Below are positions 7,341 to 16,414 of a stretch of 64,000 nt of DNA, piece after piece (within the stretch, counting starts at the first letter, position 1; each line of letters begins with the position of its first letter). Both the position numbers and the translations under genes were made by a program. The DNA lies in the NCBI GenBank assembly GCA_022821585.1, contig JAJEDI010000055.1:1-64000 (forward strand), in the 5' to 3' direction. Source of the stretch: Caldilineaceae bacterium (GTDB lineage: Bacteria > Chloroflexota > Anaerolineae > Caldilineales > Caldilineaceae). The notes below the pieces were generated by a model, which did no database searches, was not told where the DNA came from, and saw only the letters and a program-made list of their open reading frames with translations.

Positions 7341-9176
7341 CTTGCTGCTACCCGCCGCCAATGCGGCGATTCCTTTGTCTGCCGGCGACGTCGAACTGTA
7401 GGTGCCGGGCACAGCGGGGTCTATCTCGACTTCTGCAACTTTGTGGCCTGTGCCGTTCGTCCCGCACCAGACCGATATGAAGCTGCTGCCTCTCAGGAAG
7501 CTGAATCTTAAACTCCTGGAGTTGGCGGCTGATGCCGCAGCCGCCAACTCCAGCGAAATGTACACAGTCGTGTCGGTGCTGGCGCGGTAGTAGAGGTTGT
7601 AGAACTGGGAACAAGCGTTGACATCGACCCAGTTGACCTCCAGATCAACACCGCCGGCCGGTGGCAGCGACAGGTCGACCGTGATCGAGTTGGTCAACTG
7701 CCCCGCTTGCGGCAGGCTCCCCCCCAGCGCGAGCTGCATCAACCCCGATAACGAGCCGCCGGCGACCTTTGTGTAGTCGCGGAAGACCCACGCCTGTTGG
7801 TCCAAGTCGGCCAGCTCCACCCGGTACCACTCGCCCAGCGTGTCAATGCCGGTGATCCTGGCCCACGTGCCCTGGGGTATGGTCGTGAGTATGTCGTAGG
7901 TCAGGCCCGGCCCGGCGCGGGCGTTCAGGAGCAGCGGTTGCGTAATCGCGGCCGGCAGCAACGCCACCTCGGCCTCGGTTACCCATTTGACGCCGGCGAG
8001 AGAGCCGACCACGGTCGTCAGATCCTGGTAGAGCCAGACGAGCGTGTCCAGCCCTTCCAACTCGACCTGGAACCAGTCGTTGTCGGGGTCAATGCCGAAG
8101 ATGCGTCCCTGCGTCCCCTTGGGTACGATGCTGACTACGTCATAGAGTAGGCCGGGGCCGGTACGCACGTTCATCGTGATCGGCACGGTGACCGCCATCG
8201 GCACATCAACGTCCGCGCCCGGCAACTGCGCGATCTCCTCTGTCGTGTACCGTTTGACGAGGTCCAGCGAACCGACCAACCTGGTTAGGGCTCGATAGAT
8301 CCAGAGTTGGTCCTCCACTCCGTCGACCTCAACCAGATACCAGTCCTCGGTGGGGTCGATGCCGATGATCCTGGCGCGCGTGCCTTCCAGCAGCTGTGTG
8401 ACCACCCTGTAGTTCAGGCCTGGCCCTCTGCGCGCGTTCATGCAATCCAGCAAGACAAAAGCTACCGGAGGCTGTGAATGCGCTAGCAGCTGCGGTTGCT
8501 GCTGTCCAGGGGTTGGCGTGGCCGCGGGTTGCGGTTGCCTCGGCTGCTGTCGTGAATGCCGCTGAGATTGCGAATTCCGTGGCTTGCGGGTCGCCGTTGC
8601 TGTGGGCGTCGGCTCCTTCGGTTGCTGCTGCTCAGAGGTCGGAGTGGAAGTGGCTGTAGCCGTCGGCGCCTTCGGTTGCTGCTGCTCAGAGGTCGGAGTG
8701 GAAGTGGCTGTAGCCGTCGGCTCCTTCGGTTGCTCCTGCTCAGAGGTCGGAGTGGAAGTGGCCGTAGCCGTCGGCTGCTGCTGTTCGTAGGTCGGAGTGG
8801 CTTCAGCAACCGATTCCTGCAGTGGTGGTTCCGGTCTGTGGGTGGCCGTAGCTGTAGGTCTGCGGGTGGCCGTCGCCGTCGGAGTGGCCGTCGCTGTCGC
8901 CGTCGCTGTCGCCGTCGGAGTGGAACTAGGCGGAGAACTATTGGCATGCGAATGTATGCAGTTGTAGTTGCCGTTGTTGGGGGCCTCGACAGGTTGGCCG
9001 TCAATCAAGTTGTAGTTGCCCGTTCCCGGGGCGACTGGGAGGCAGACGTCAACCGGCGGCGGCGGGTCGGGGCTGTGGGCGCTCGCCCTGTCCGCCTCCA
9101 TAACCCCCACCATCAACGCGGTCAAGATCAAAATAGCCGTGCCGACCAGAAAAAACACGTTGCGTTGGTTGTGCAT
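7332..9176 (-). CDS. Secreted protein with three bacterial SH3 repeats
   Basis: A 614-residue extracellular protein. It starts with a signal or anchor segment (about 6-25, FFLVGTAILILTALMVGV), followed by a long Thr/Ala/Pro/Gln linker (about 80-240). Three SH3b-like repeats of about 80 residues follow (about 245-510), each with a MNARxGPGLxYxVV-like strand, a GIDxxxxWYxVE segment and an ending such as VWLYQDLT. A C-terminal beta-rich domain has an unknown fold. SH3b repeats usually bind cell-wall or surface ligands. I chose the ATG at 9176 because GGAAAGG lies 5 bases upstream and the hydrophobic segment follows; a longer frame to 9332 has no support. The linker includes three 54-bp direct repeats. 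The stop codon falls in a dispersed palindrome. Confidence 0.82.
   Translation of the reverse strand: MHNQRNVFFLVGTAILILTALMVGVMEADRASAHSPDPPPPVDVCLPVAPGTGNYNLIDGQPVEAPNNGNYNCIHSHANSSPPSSTPTATATATATATPTATATRRPTATATHRPEPPLQESVAEATPTYEQQQPTATATSTPTSEQEQPKEPTATATSTPTSEQQQPKAPTATATSTPTSEQQQPKEPTPTATATRKPRNSQSQRHSRQQPRQPQPAATPTPGQQQPQLLAHSQPPVAFVLLDCMNARRGPGLNYRVVTQLLEGTRARIIGIDPTEDWYLVEVDGVEDQLWIYRALTRLVGSLDLVKRYTTEEIAQLPGADVDVPMAVTVPITMNVRTGPGLLYDVVSIVPKGTQGRIFGIDPDNDWFQVELEGLDTLVWLYQDLTTVVGSLAGVKWVTEAEVALLPAAITQPLLLNARAGPGLTYDILTTIPQGTWARITGIDTLGEWYRVELADLDQQAWVFRDYTKVAGGSLSGLMQLALGGSLPQAGQLTNSITVDLSLPPAGGVDLEVNWVDVNACSQFYNLYYRASTDTTVYISLELAAAASAANSRSLRFSFLRGSSFISVWCGTNGTGHKVAEVEIDPAVPGTYSSTSPADKGIAALAAGSSKGP
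8611..8772. repeat. Three 54-bp in-frame direct repeats in the linker
   Basis: Units start at 8611, 8665 and 8719 and differ at only a few bases; a fourth partial unit follows at 8773. Each encodes 18 residues of the type PTATATSTPTSEQQQPKE. The near identity suggests recent slippage or unequal recombination, so linker length may vary between strains. Confidence 0.9.
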
Positions 9177-9532
9177 ATGACCTTTCCTCTTATCGTCATC
9201 GCCCATTACACGGGACGAGTTGGCTTGGTGGACGTAGGCTAACAGGGGCGCGAGTAAGAGATGACGGTCAGGACAACCAGCTATAGTACGCCTGCCCGAG
9301 ACTGCTATCGGCAGTCTGGCTCGCACTGCCAATGTCTTGCACCTATTCTTCGGCGCGCCTTCCCAAATAACGGATAGAGATGAAAGGTATAATTTCTTCC
9401 TGAAGATGAAGCGCTGGCCGATCTTGAAGTCCTTGTGCGCATCAAGGCAGTCCTTCTTTCATGGGGGAACGGATGAATGGAGAACGGAACAGGAACCTCT
9501 CAAATGACATCTTGTCTGCGTCTTCAAACTAC

Positions 9533-9559
9533 AAAAAAAGCCCTCCACGCGTGTGAAGG
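9533..9559 (-). terminator. Intrinsic terminator downstream of the orphan SAM-I leader
   Basis: On the minus strand CCTTCAC and GTGGAGG form a 7-bp stem (one G-U) with loop ACGC, followed by GC and seven T. No recognisable gene ends here. The nearest upstream transcription signal on this strand is the duplicated promoter and riboswitch at 10232-10407. Confidence 0.7.
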
Positions 9560-10068
9560 AATTCAAATCGTATGATCGGCAAATAGGCCTGTCAAACTGC
9601 GTGCTTCTTTTAGCGGGACCCTGTTTTGGGGCGAAAATGCCTGGCTCTGGAGCTCGACTCGCGTCCCCAGACTGTCGATTCTCAGAGCAGAGAAGCAGGC
9701 AGAGTGTAAGTGGCGCAGCGAACCTGAAGCGTGGATATACGCGTCCGCGCATTGTGGCAGTTCTCAAGTCCTGAGAAACACGGTTCAGATATAAGACTTG
9801 CTCTTACCACTTACTTAAAGCCATTTCAATGGCAAAAATAACAAATAATAAGTGATCAGGCGGTTTGGGCGGCATGGGGAGTTCTGTCCGGGTATCAAGA
9901 CGGACTCCGAATTTCAAAGATGGCGATTCAGAGAAAGATTTCTACTTGATCACTTACTTTGGGGAGGCTGTTCTACGCGGAAACTGCGAAAACCGTCAGC
10001 AACCCTTCGTGAATTGGCGGGGAATGTCGATTCGTGATCCCTCTTTCAGGCGAAACAAGACGTTGAAT
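9560..10068. other. Lower-GC intergenic stretch with no supported gene
   Basis: About 0.5 kb between the terminator and the orphan leader. Open frames on both strands are short, have no ribosome site and match no family I know. It may be the eroded body of whatever gene once followed the duplicated leader. Confidence 0.5.
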
Positions 10069-10146
10069 TCACGCACGTTGTACGTATCGACATTGTGGAG
10101 AGGTGGTACGCCTGCCGTATATCCAGCGCGATCGATATTCGGTCAT
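10069..10146 (-). other. 25-codon frame at the start position of the duplicated leader
   Basis: The ATG at 10146 aligns with the second ATG of the aspartate kinase gene in the parent leader, and the matching sequence stops a few bases after it. The frame then runs 25 codons to TGA and encodes a basic peptide with no resemblance to aspartate kinase. It is more likely the chance start of a lost gene than a functional peptide. Confidence 0.3.
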
Positions 10147-10231
10147 GCGCGTTCAACTCGCTCTACAAGAAAATTGCAAAGTAAGAAATACCCCACGCCA
10201 TGCGGACGAGAGGTAGCCGACCATTTCACGC

Positions 10232-10353
10232 CCTCTCATCTTCCAGAATATATCTGCCGGAATTAGCACCTGCGTCACAGAAGACATTTCATCTTCCGCT
10301 ACCGGGCTGCCGGGGCTTCACAGGGCCGGTCCCTCCGCCTCTCTGGACGAGAG
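10232..10353 (-). promoter_or_regulatory. SAM-I riboswitch, duplicated copy with no methionine gene
   Basis: This is a near copy of the aptamer at 2805-2926. The P1 stem is still pairable (CTCTCGTC with GATGAGAG; the changes keep pairing). GAGGGACCGGCCC and GGTGCTAATTCC are intact. The conserved GGCAACC has become GGCAGCC, and the downstream T tract is broken by a C. The copied block runs from about 10143 to 10543 and matches about 2723-3118, so promoter, aptamer and leader moved together. The nearest full gene downstream is the SH3-repeat gene 1.05 kb away, behind a terminator. Confidence 0.88.
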
Positions 10354-10378
10354 TTCAGCTATTCAATTGTAATGCGGG

Positions 10379-10407
10379 AAAGTAGCCGGGGTCGCGAGCT
10401 ACGTCAA
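10379..10407 (-). promoter_or_regulatory. Promoter of the duplicated SAM-I leader
   Basis: The minus strand reads TTGACG (10402-10407), 17 bp, TACTTT (10379-10384). Spacing and most box positions are kept from the parent promoter at 2954-2982, although the spacer has changed. It could still direct transcription. Confidence 0.55.
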
Positions 10408-10557
10408 TTTTCGCGGCAGGCAGCAAAAACAAGGGGGACGCCATAGATAGAACGACCAGGGTAAGGGTTTGGGTCCGTCTGCTCTCTCCCCCAAAAAAGT
10501 GAAACTCGGAAACGCGTTAATTCTGACGTGCGAGCGGAGTAACTATTCCTCTGTAAT

Positions 10558-13371
10558 TCACGGCTTGCAGTACGAAGGCACCGTCGCGTCCTCGCCGAAC
10601 ACCTCCTCAATCAGCTTGACGATTCCCGGATCGTAATCTTCCAACATTGAACCGCGCAATCCTACAGGTTCGCGCATGAACTCCTGAAACCAGAACGTGA
10701 CCGCTTCAGCCCAGTACTCCTCGAAATTCGTCGACGCGTACGTATCGCGCCACAAACCCTTTGCCAGCGCACTGTTGTAAAGGTCCAGGAGCCGCGCGTT
10801 GAACTCGTGAACAACGGGTTGATCCTGGAGTGCGAAATGTATCGCATGAGCGAATTCGTGGATGAGAACGTAACATCTCTCGGTCTCGTCATCGTCCCGT
10901 GCGGCTGCCGCCCAGCCTGTGGCTGTCCTAAAGGCTGTTCCTCGATGGTCTAAAGAGTGATGATAGCCGTCCTTGAGTTCTGGCAATTGGTTGATATGCT
11001 CGCCCGCCTGATTCCTTCTGAATCTGACGACCCGAAAATGCTTCGGAAGCAGGTCTTCAATCAGATCGGGGTTGTCTGAGAACATCGCGGTTACGATCTC
11101 GCCCGTCTCCACCATCTTCTCATCAGAGACCTCTGTGGGGGCGACTACGATCACGCCGCCTGCCTTTAGATATTTCTGATAGAAAAGATGAAGTCCGAGG
11201 GACGTAGGCGGTGGTGGAAATCGTTGCGGGATTATGCTTGTCCACGCCCGTGCCGACCAGGGGCCCCGTACGCCATTGGCGTCGCGAGCGCGCACTTGGT
11301 AGTAGTGGTTGCGGTTGTCGAACGGGACATAGTGAGTGTAGGTCGTTTCCGTGAGGAAGCCACCGATGGGACCCCAGCGGCGGTCAATGCTGTTCCACGC
11401 CCACAGGTCGTAGCCGGCCGCGCTCGCCGCGGCATCCCAGGTAAGCGTGACCAGGCCGTTGGCGGCCGTAACCGTCAGGTTTTGCGGCGCCGCCGGAAAC
11501 ACCGCAAGCTCGGCCGCCGTACAGGTCGCCAGATTGAGGCTCTTCAGGTGGGCGTCAACGGAACTGTCGACATGAGACAAGCTTGTGCCGGGAGCCAGGC
11601 AGAACTGGTTACCGATGAGGTACAGACCTGCCAGTTCGGTGAGGTCGCTCAGATTGGGGAGCGGACCGGTAAAATCGTTGTTGTCAAGACGTAAATAATT
11701 CAGGCCGGCGAACTGGTGCAGGTCGAAGATTGGTCCGCTCAAACGGTTGTGGTTCAGGCCGAGGATCTTCAAGTAGGAGAGCGTGCTCAGGTCCGGAACC
11801 GGGCCGGCCAGCTGGTTGTGGCCGAGATACAGGACCACCAGGTTTGAAAGGGCGGCCAGATCAGGGAGCGGCCCGGTCAATTCGTTAACTGCAAGCTCCA
11901 GCCACTCCAGTCGCTGCAGCGCGGCCAGGTCCGGGATCGGGCCGCTCAGCCCGTTGTCGCTGAGCTCCAGCCGTACGACGCGACCGTATCTGTCAGTAAA
12001 GACGCCGTACCAGGATGAATGCGGCGCGTGGGTCAGCCAGTTGTCACTGCGTGTCCAGTTGTCGCCGTCGGTTGCCTCATAGAGCGCGATAAGCGCGCCC
12101 CGCTCCGTTGTTGCAGGAGTCAGCGTGATCGTTGGAGTTGGCGTGGGCCCGGGCGTGGATGTCACCGTCGGCGTCGCCGTACCAGTCGCCGCGACTGCGG
12201 TGGCAGAGGCATACGCCAGCAGCCAGGCGCTCGTCTGGCCGGTGGCATTCACTACGTTGATCGTATAAAAATATTTCCTCCCTGCAGTAACGTCCGCGTG
12301 CGTGTACGAAGTGCCGGTCAGGTTATCGCCGCCTATCACCTGCCAGCCGGTCTCTTTGTCCCACCACGTCATGAGCGTGTAGCGCACCGCGTCCGGGGCA
12401 GCTTCCCAACTCAGCTCCACACCGTGCGCCGTCGCCTTTGCCGTCAGCGCCGGTGCAGTGAGCGCGGACGCAGGTGGAATCGGCGTAGCCGTGACCGTAG
12501 ATGTTGATGTAAACGTAAACGCAGATGTTGGTGTAAATGTCGCGGTTGCAGTCGCCGTAGGCGTCGCCGTTCCGGCTCCCGTCGGCCCGAGTGCGGTGGC
12601 GGACGCATATTCCGGCAGCCAGGCGCTCGTCTGGCCGGCGGCATTCACCACGCTGATCGTATAAAAGTATTTCGTCCCTGCAGTGACCTCCGTGTGCGTG
12701 TACGAAGTGCCGGTCAGGTTGCTGCCGCCTATCTGCTTCCAGCCAATCTCTACGTCCCACCATGTCAGGAGTATGTAACGCACTGCGTCTGGCGCGTCCT
12801 CCCAACTCAGCACTACGCCGTGCGCTTTCGCCGCCGCCGTCAGTGCCGGCGCAATAAGCGGGGACGCAGTTGGCGTGGCCGTTGGCGTCGGCGACCCAGC
12901 CCCTGTTGTCGCGGTTGCGGTTGGCGTGACCGTAGGCGTTGACGTCTCGCTTTCCGCCGGCGCCAGCGCGGTGGCCGAAGCAAAATCCAGCAGCCAGGCG
13001 CTCGTCCCGCCCGCCGCGTTCACCGCGCGGATGGAGTAATAGTACCTTGTCCCGGCCGTGACCTGCGTGTGCGTGTAAGACGTGCCGGTCAGGTTGTCGC
13101 CGCCTATCGGTTGCCAACCGGTCCCCGCATCCCACCAGGCCAGGAGTTCATAGCGTACCGCGTCCGCAACCGCTTCCCACCTCAGGACCACGCCTGCCGT
13201 TGTCGCCTCCGCCGTCAATCTCGGTACGGAGAGCGCGGTTGCAGTCGGCGCTTGCGCCTGAGCGTCTGTTTCGCTGTACGCCAGGAGGGAGAGCGCGGCG
13301 GCCGTCAGAAGGACGGTTAGAAGAAGGATGCCCCGTGCCTCCGTGATCGCTATGCGAGTTCTGCCCTGCAT
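10558..13371 (-). CDS. Secreted FnIII / leucine-rich-repeat protein with HExxH metalloprotease-like domain
   Basis: A 937-residue secreted protein. In order it has a signal peptide (about 8-35), three FnIII-like domains (about 40-375), each with YTHTxVTAGTxYYY-like strands and separated by Thr/Ala/Pro linkers, and an LRR cap with about six LRRs (about 400-590; NxLSGPIPDL type). A fourth FnIII domain (about 600-690) and a C-terminal domain with HEFAH near 838, followed by NFEEYWAEAV, complete it. The HExxH motif plus a downstream Glu is the pattern of gluzincin zinc peptidases, so a surface or secreted protease is likely. Substrate and exact family are unknown. I chose the ATG at 13371 because AAGGAAG precedes it; a GTG at 13407 would add 12 residues. 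It is a paralogue of the next gene upstream and lies between two SAM-I aptamer copies. Confidence 0.85.
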   Translation of the reverse strand: MQGRTRIAITEARGILLLTVLLTAAALSLLAYSETDAQAQAPTATALSVPRLTAEATTAGVVLRWEAVADAVRYELLAWWDAGTGWQPIGGDNLTGTSYTHTQVTAGTRYYYSIRAVNAAGGTSAWLLDFASATALAPAESETSTPTVTPTATATTGAGSPTPTATPTASPLIAPALTAAAKAHGVVLSWEDAPDAVRYILLTWWDVEIGWKQIGGSNLTGTSYTHTEVTAGTKYFYTISVVNAAGQTSAWLPEYASATALGPTGAGTATPTATATATFTPTSAFTFTSTSTVTATPIPPASALTAPALTAKATAHGVELSWEAAPDAVRYTLMTWWDKETGWQVIGGDNLTGTSYTHADVTAGRKYFYTINVVNATGQTSAWLLAYASATAVAATGTATPTVTSTPGPTPTPTITLTPATTERGALIALYEATDGDNWTRSDNWLTHAPHSSWYGVFTDRYGRVVRLELSDNGLSGPIPDLAALQRLEWLELAVNELTGPLPDLAALSNLVVLYLGHNQLAGPVPDLSTLSYLKILGLNHNRLSGPIFDLHQFAGLNYLRLDNNDFTGPLPNLSDLTELAGLYLIGNQFCLAPGTSLSHVDSSVDAHLKSLNLATCTAAELAVFPAAPQNLTVTAANGLVTLTWDAAASAAGYDLWAWNSIDRRWGPIGGFLTETTYTHYVPFDNRNHYYQVRARDANGVRGPWSARAWTSIIPQRFPPPPTSLGLHLFYQKYLKAGGVIVVAPTEVSDEKMVETGEIVTAMFSDNPDLIEDLLPKHFRVVRFRRNQAGEHINQLPELKDGYHHSLDHRGTAFRTATGWAAAARDDDETERCYVLIHEFAHAIHFALQDQPVVHEFNARLLDLYNSALAKGLWRDTYASTNFEEYWAEAVTFWFQEFMREPVGLRGSMLEDYDPGIVKLIEEVFGEDATVPSYCKP

Positions 13372-13425
13372 CGGGGGCTTCCTTGTATGTCTGGGGCCCG
13401 TCGACACTTCCTTCCACTGGGCCGT

Positions 13426-13475
13426 CCCACCGTAGGGGCACCCCCTTGTGGCTGCCCTCGTGGGTGCCCTACCCT
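13426..13475. repeat. Palindromic intergenic repeat (GGGCACCC family), extended copy
   Basis: It carries the family lead-in TCCACTGGGCCGTCCCACC and then GTAGGGGCAC, a CTTGTGG loop and GCTGCCC. A second GTGGGTGCCC follows, so the right arm is doubled. It lies just upstream of the LRR protease gene start. Confidence 0.7.
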
Positions 13476-13642
13476 CTTTGGAACTTCACGAAACTCTCAG
13501 TCCCCCGTAGATTGACTACATATTAGGCCTGCAAACCTCAGGTCAGACAAACGTCAACGACTCCTGGACGCTGGCCTCTTCATTCAGGTCGGCAGTGACT
13601 ATTCTACCCCTATCCGACGAGAGGTAGCCAACTATATCCACT

Positions 13643-13745
13643 GTCTCTCATCTTCCAGAATATATCTGCCGGAATCGGCACCTGCGCCACAGAAGACCTC
13701 TCATCTCCCGCTACCGGGTTGCCCGGGCTTCACAGGGCCGGTCAC
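13643..13745 (-). promoter_or_regulatory. SAM-I riboswitch remnant lacking the 5' P1 strand
   Basis: The minus strand keeps the core: GACCGGCCCTGTGAAGCCC, GGCAACCCGG, GGTGCCGATTCC and GATGAGAGA. The 5' P1 strand and kink-turn segment are replaced by unrelated sequence, so P1 cannot close and the switch is probably dead. Similarity to the other copies covers only about 13616-13745; the promoter part is absent. It lies in the gap between two paralogous LRR protease genes (13372-13876), which otherwise holds only the palindrome at 13426. Confidence 0.75.
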
Positions 13746-13876
13746 TCTCACTTAACGCATACATTAGGGAGCGTTGACGTCGGTCTGCACAGCGACTTGC
13801 GGGAGCAAAGTGCGGCTTACCCCGAATTTGCACATGGAAAATCCCGCCAGCCTCAGGTACCCCTATCCCCGGCAGT

Positions 13877-16414
13877 TCACCGCTTGCAATACTCAGGTAC
13901 CGTGGCGCTGCCGAACACCTCCTCAACCAGCTTGGCCGCTTCCGCATCGTAATCTGCCAACTTCGGATAATCCGCTGCCAAAGTGGTCGGCAACGATTCC
14001 TCAAACCAGTATGTGACTACTTCAGCCCAGTACTCCGCGTAATTCGTTGCCGCGTATTCACCTTCCCACAGATCCGCGCCTAATGCCGCGTCGTACAAGG
14101 CCTTGAGCCTTGAGATGTACTCCTGACCATCGGGTTGTTTCTCAAGCGCGTACTGTATCACGTGAGCAAACTCGTGAATGAACACATAACAGCGGGTGTC
14201 CCGATTCGGAACGCCCACGAGCCACCCGCTGGCTGTCTGAATGACCGCTCCCACTGGATAGAAAAACGCAAATCGCCCTCGGAACTCTGGCAACTGGTCG
14301 AGTCCCCCGCCGCTGAAATCCCTTGTTCTCCAATAAATGGCAACCCGAGTACCATTGGCGGCAAGTGTTGCAAGCACGTCGGGCCTGGCAGACAGCATAC
14401 CGGTTATAATCTCGCGCGCCTGGATGAACTTTTCATCAGAAATCTCGCTGGGACCCGACACGCCCACCCCCCCTACGTCCAGGTATTTCTGGTAGAGCAT
14501 GTCAAGTCCGAGGACCTTTGGTGGAGGTGGGAATCGGGGCTCTACTACGGCTACGTATAGCTGCTCCGACCATACGCCGCGCGTACCGTTGTCGTGGCGG
14601 GCGCGGATCTGGTAGTAGTAGTTGCGGCCATCCGTCAAAACCGCGTGGAGGAATGACCCGCCGGCAAGATCGCCGGCAATCGAGCCCCACTCACGGTTGA
14701 GGCTGTCCCAAACCCGCAGATCGTAGCTGGCCGCGTTCGCCGCGGCATCCCACGTGAGCGTCACTTGGCCCCCGTCGACCGTTGCGCTGAAGTTCCCAGG
14801 CACACCCGGCACCAGCTTGAGGTCGGCATCCGTGCAAGTAGGCAGATTGGCGCGACTCAGCTCGACTTTCACATATTCATGTGAGCCGGAAAAGTCCGCC
14901 CCCGCAGGAATGCATAACTGATTGGACATGAGGGACAGAGATTTCAGGTTGGGGAGAGCGCTCAGGTCCGGGACCGGCCCGGCAAACTGATTGTGTGCAA
15001 GGATCAGGCTATGCAGTTTTGTGAGCGCACCCAATTCGACAATAGTCCCGGTCAATTGGTTGTGCCCAAGGTCCAAAGATTTTAGCTCGGTAAGGCCGCC
15101 AAGATCAGGAATCCCTCCAGACAACCCGTTGAGACCAAGTCTCAGTTCCTCTAGTTTGGTGAGTCTGCTCAGGTCCGGGATCGGTCCGCTCAATTCGTTA
15201 CGACTGAGGACGAGGCTTGTCAGTCTGCTGAGGGCGCTCAGGTCCGGAATCGGCCCGCTCAACTGGTTGTACTGAAGGCTTAGCGTCCTCAAGTCGGTGA
15301 GGGCGTTCAGGTCCGGGATCGGTCCACTCAAATCGTTGCCGCCGAGGTCCAGGCTTGTCAGTCTGCTGAGCGCGCTGAGATCCGGGATCGGCCCGCTCAA
15401 TTCGTTGTAAGAGAGGTTCAACGCTTCTAGGTTGACGAGCGCGCTGAGATCCGGGATCCGCCCGCTCAATTCGTTTTGGTTCAAATGCAAAACGACCAAG
15501 TTGCTGAGAGCGCTTAAGTCGGGAATGTTCCCGCTCAACTCGTTGTCGCTCAGGACCAGACTTCTCAGTTCGGTGAGAGCGCCTAGATCCGGGATCGGCC
15601 CGCTCAAATCATTGTTTCTGAGCGAAAGATACGCCAACTCTGAAAGGTCGCTAAGCCGGGGGATAGGCCCACTGAGCAGGTTGTACCTGAGGTTAAGCGC
15701 TCTCAGGCTGGTGAGGGCGCTCAGGTCCGGGATCTGCCCTCGTATGGTGTTCCTGCCAACGTTCAACTCGGTCAAGTTACCAAGCATGCTCAGGTTCGGG
15801 AGGGCCTCCGTCAAAAAGTTATAACTGACGTCCAATTCGGTTAAGTTTGTGAGCCTGCTTAGCCCTGAAATATTCCTCCTCAACCGGTTGCGGCTGAGAT
15901 CCAGTTTCATCAGGTTGGTCAGTGCGCTCAGATCAGGGATCAGTCCGTTCAATTCATTTCTTGAGAGGTCTAATTCAGTCACCTTTCCGTTGCCGTCAGT
16001 GCTGACACCGTACCAGGAGTCGAGCGGCTTGTCGGTCAGCCAGTTGTCACTGTTCTTCCAGTTGGCGCCGTCGGTAGCCTCGTACAGGGCGATGAGCGCA
16101 TCTCTTTCGTTGGTGGCAATAGCGGGTGGAGGTGTCGCCGTCCCCACTGCAAGCGCAATAGCAGTCGGATAATCCGACGATAGCCATGGGCCTTCGCCGC
16201 CTGTGTAGACGGCCCGGATGGAGTAGTAGTACCTGGTTCCGGCGGTAACGCTGGTGTGCGTGTAGGAGGTGGCGGTGAGGCTGTCGCCGCCAATCGGCTG
16301 CCAGCCGGGGTCGCTGGCCCAATAGGTAAGGAGTTCGTAGCGCACGGCGTTAGGCAGGGCTTCCCAGCTCAACTCCACCCCGCGCGTTGTTGCCTGCGCA
16401 GTGAGGTCGGGCAC
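13877..16414 (-). CDS. LRR / metalloprotease part of a frameshifted surface protein
   Basis: This 845-codon frame encodes one FnIII domain (about 1-90), an LRR cap and a long array of roughly 17-18 LRRs (about 100-540, consensus NELSGPIPDLSALSxL). Another FnIII domain (about 550-640) and a C-terminal HExxH domain (HEFAH near 747, then NYAEYWAEVV) follow. The architecture matches the paralogue at 10558-13371 but with about three times more LRRs. The frame has no signal peptide of its own and begins at a GTG inside a domain. The missing front half lies in the overlapping frame 16350-17348. One extra base in the AAA at 16466-16468 separates them. Either the gene is broken or the base is a sequencing error. 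Confidence 0.8.
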   Translation of the reverse strand: MPDLTAQATTRGVELSWEALPNAVRYELLTYWASDPGWQPIGGDSLTATSYTHTSVTAGTRYYYSIRAVYTGGEGPWLSSDYPTAIALAVGTATPPPAIATNERDALIALYEATDGANWKNSDNWLTDKPLDSWYGVSTDGNGKVTELDLSRNELNGLIPDLSALTNLMKLDLSRNRLRRNISGLSRLTNLTELDVSYNFLTEALPNLSMLGNLTELNVGRNTIRGQIPDLSALTSLRALNLRYNLLSGPIPRLSDLSELAYLSLRNNDLSGPIPDLGALTELRSLVLSDNELSGNIPDLSALSNLVVLHLNQNELSGRIPDLSALVNLEALNLSYNELSGPIPDLSALSRLTSLDLGGNDLSGPIPDLNALTDLRTLSLQYNQLSGPIPDLSALSRLTSLVLSRNELSGPIPDLSRLTKLEELRLGLNGLSGGIPDLGGLTELKSLDLGHNQLTGTIVELGALTKLHSLILAHNQFAGPVPDLSALPNLKSLSLMSNQLCIPAGADFSGSHEYVKVELSRANLPTCTDADLKLVPGVPGNFSATVDGGQVTLTWDAAANAASYDLRVWDSLNREWGSIAGDLAGGSFLHAVLTDGRNYYYQIRARHDNGTRGVWSEQLYVAVVEPRFPPPPKVLGLDMLYQKYLDVGGVGVSGPSEISDEKFIQAREIITGMLSARPDVLATLAANGTRVAIYWRTRDFSGGGLDQLPEFRGRFAFFYPVGAVIQTASGWLVGVPNRDTRCYVFIHEFAHVIQYALEKQPDGQEYISRLKALYDAALGADLWEGEYAATNYAEYWAEVVTYWFEESLPTTLAADYPKLADYDAEAAKLVEEVFGSATVPEYCKR

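Noticed and set aside
8556-9242. 228-codon plus-strand frame opposite the SH3-protein linker
   Set aside because: Product is an Arg/Ser/Gly-rich readout of the Thr/Ala/Pro repeat linker on the other strand.
9459-9767. 102-codon minus-strand frame near the orphan leader
   Set aside because: It runs through the strong terminator at 9533-9559, has no ribosome site and matches no family.
9865-10266. 133-codon plus-strand frame over the duplicated leader
   Set aside because: Its second half is antisense to the SAM-I leader and the first half resembles nothing known.
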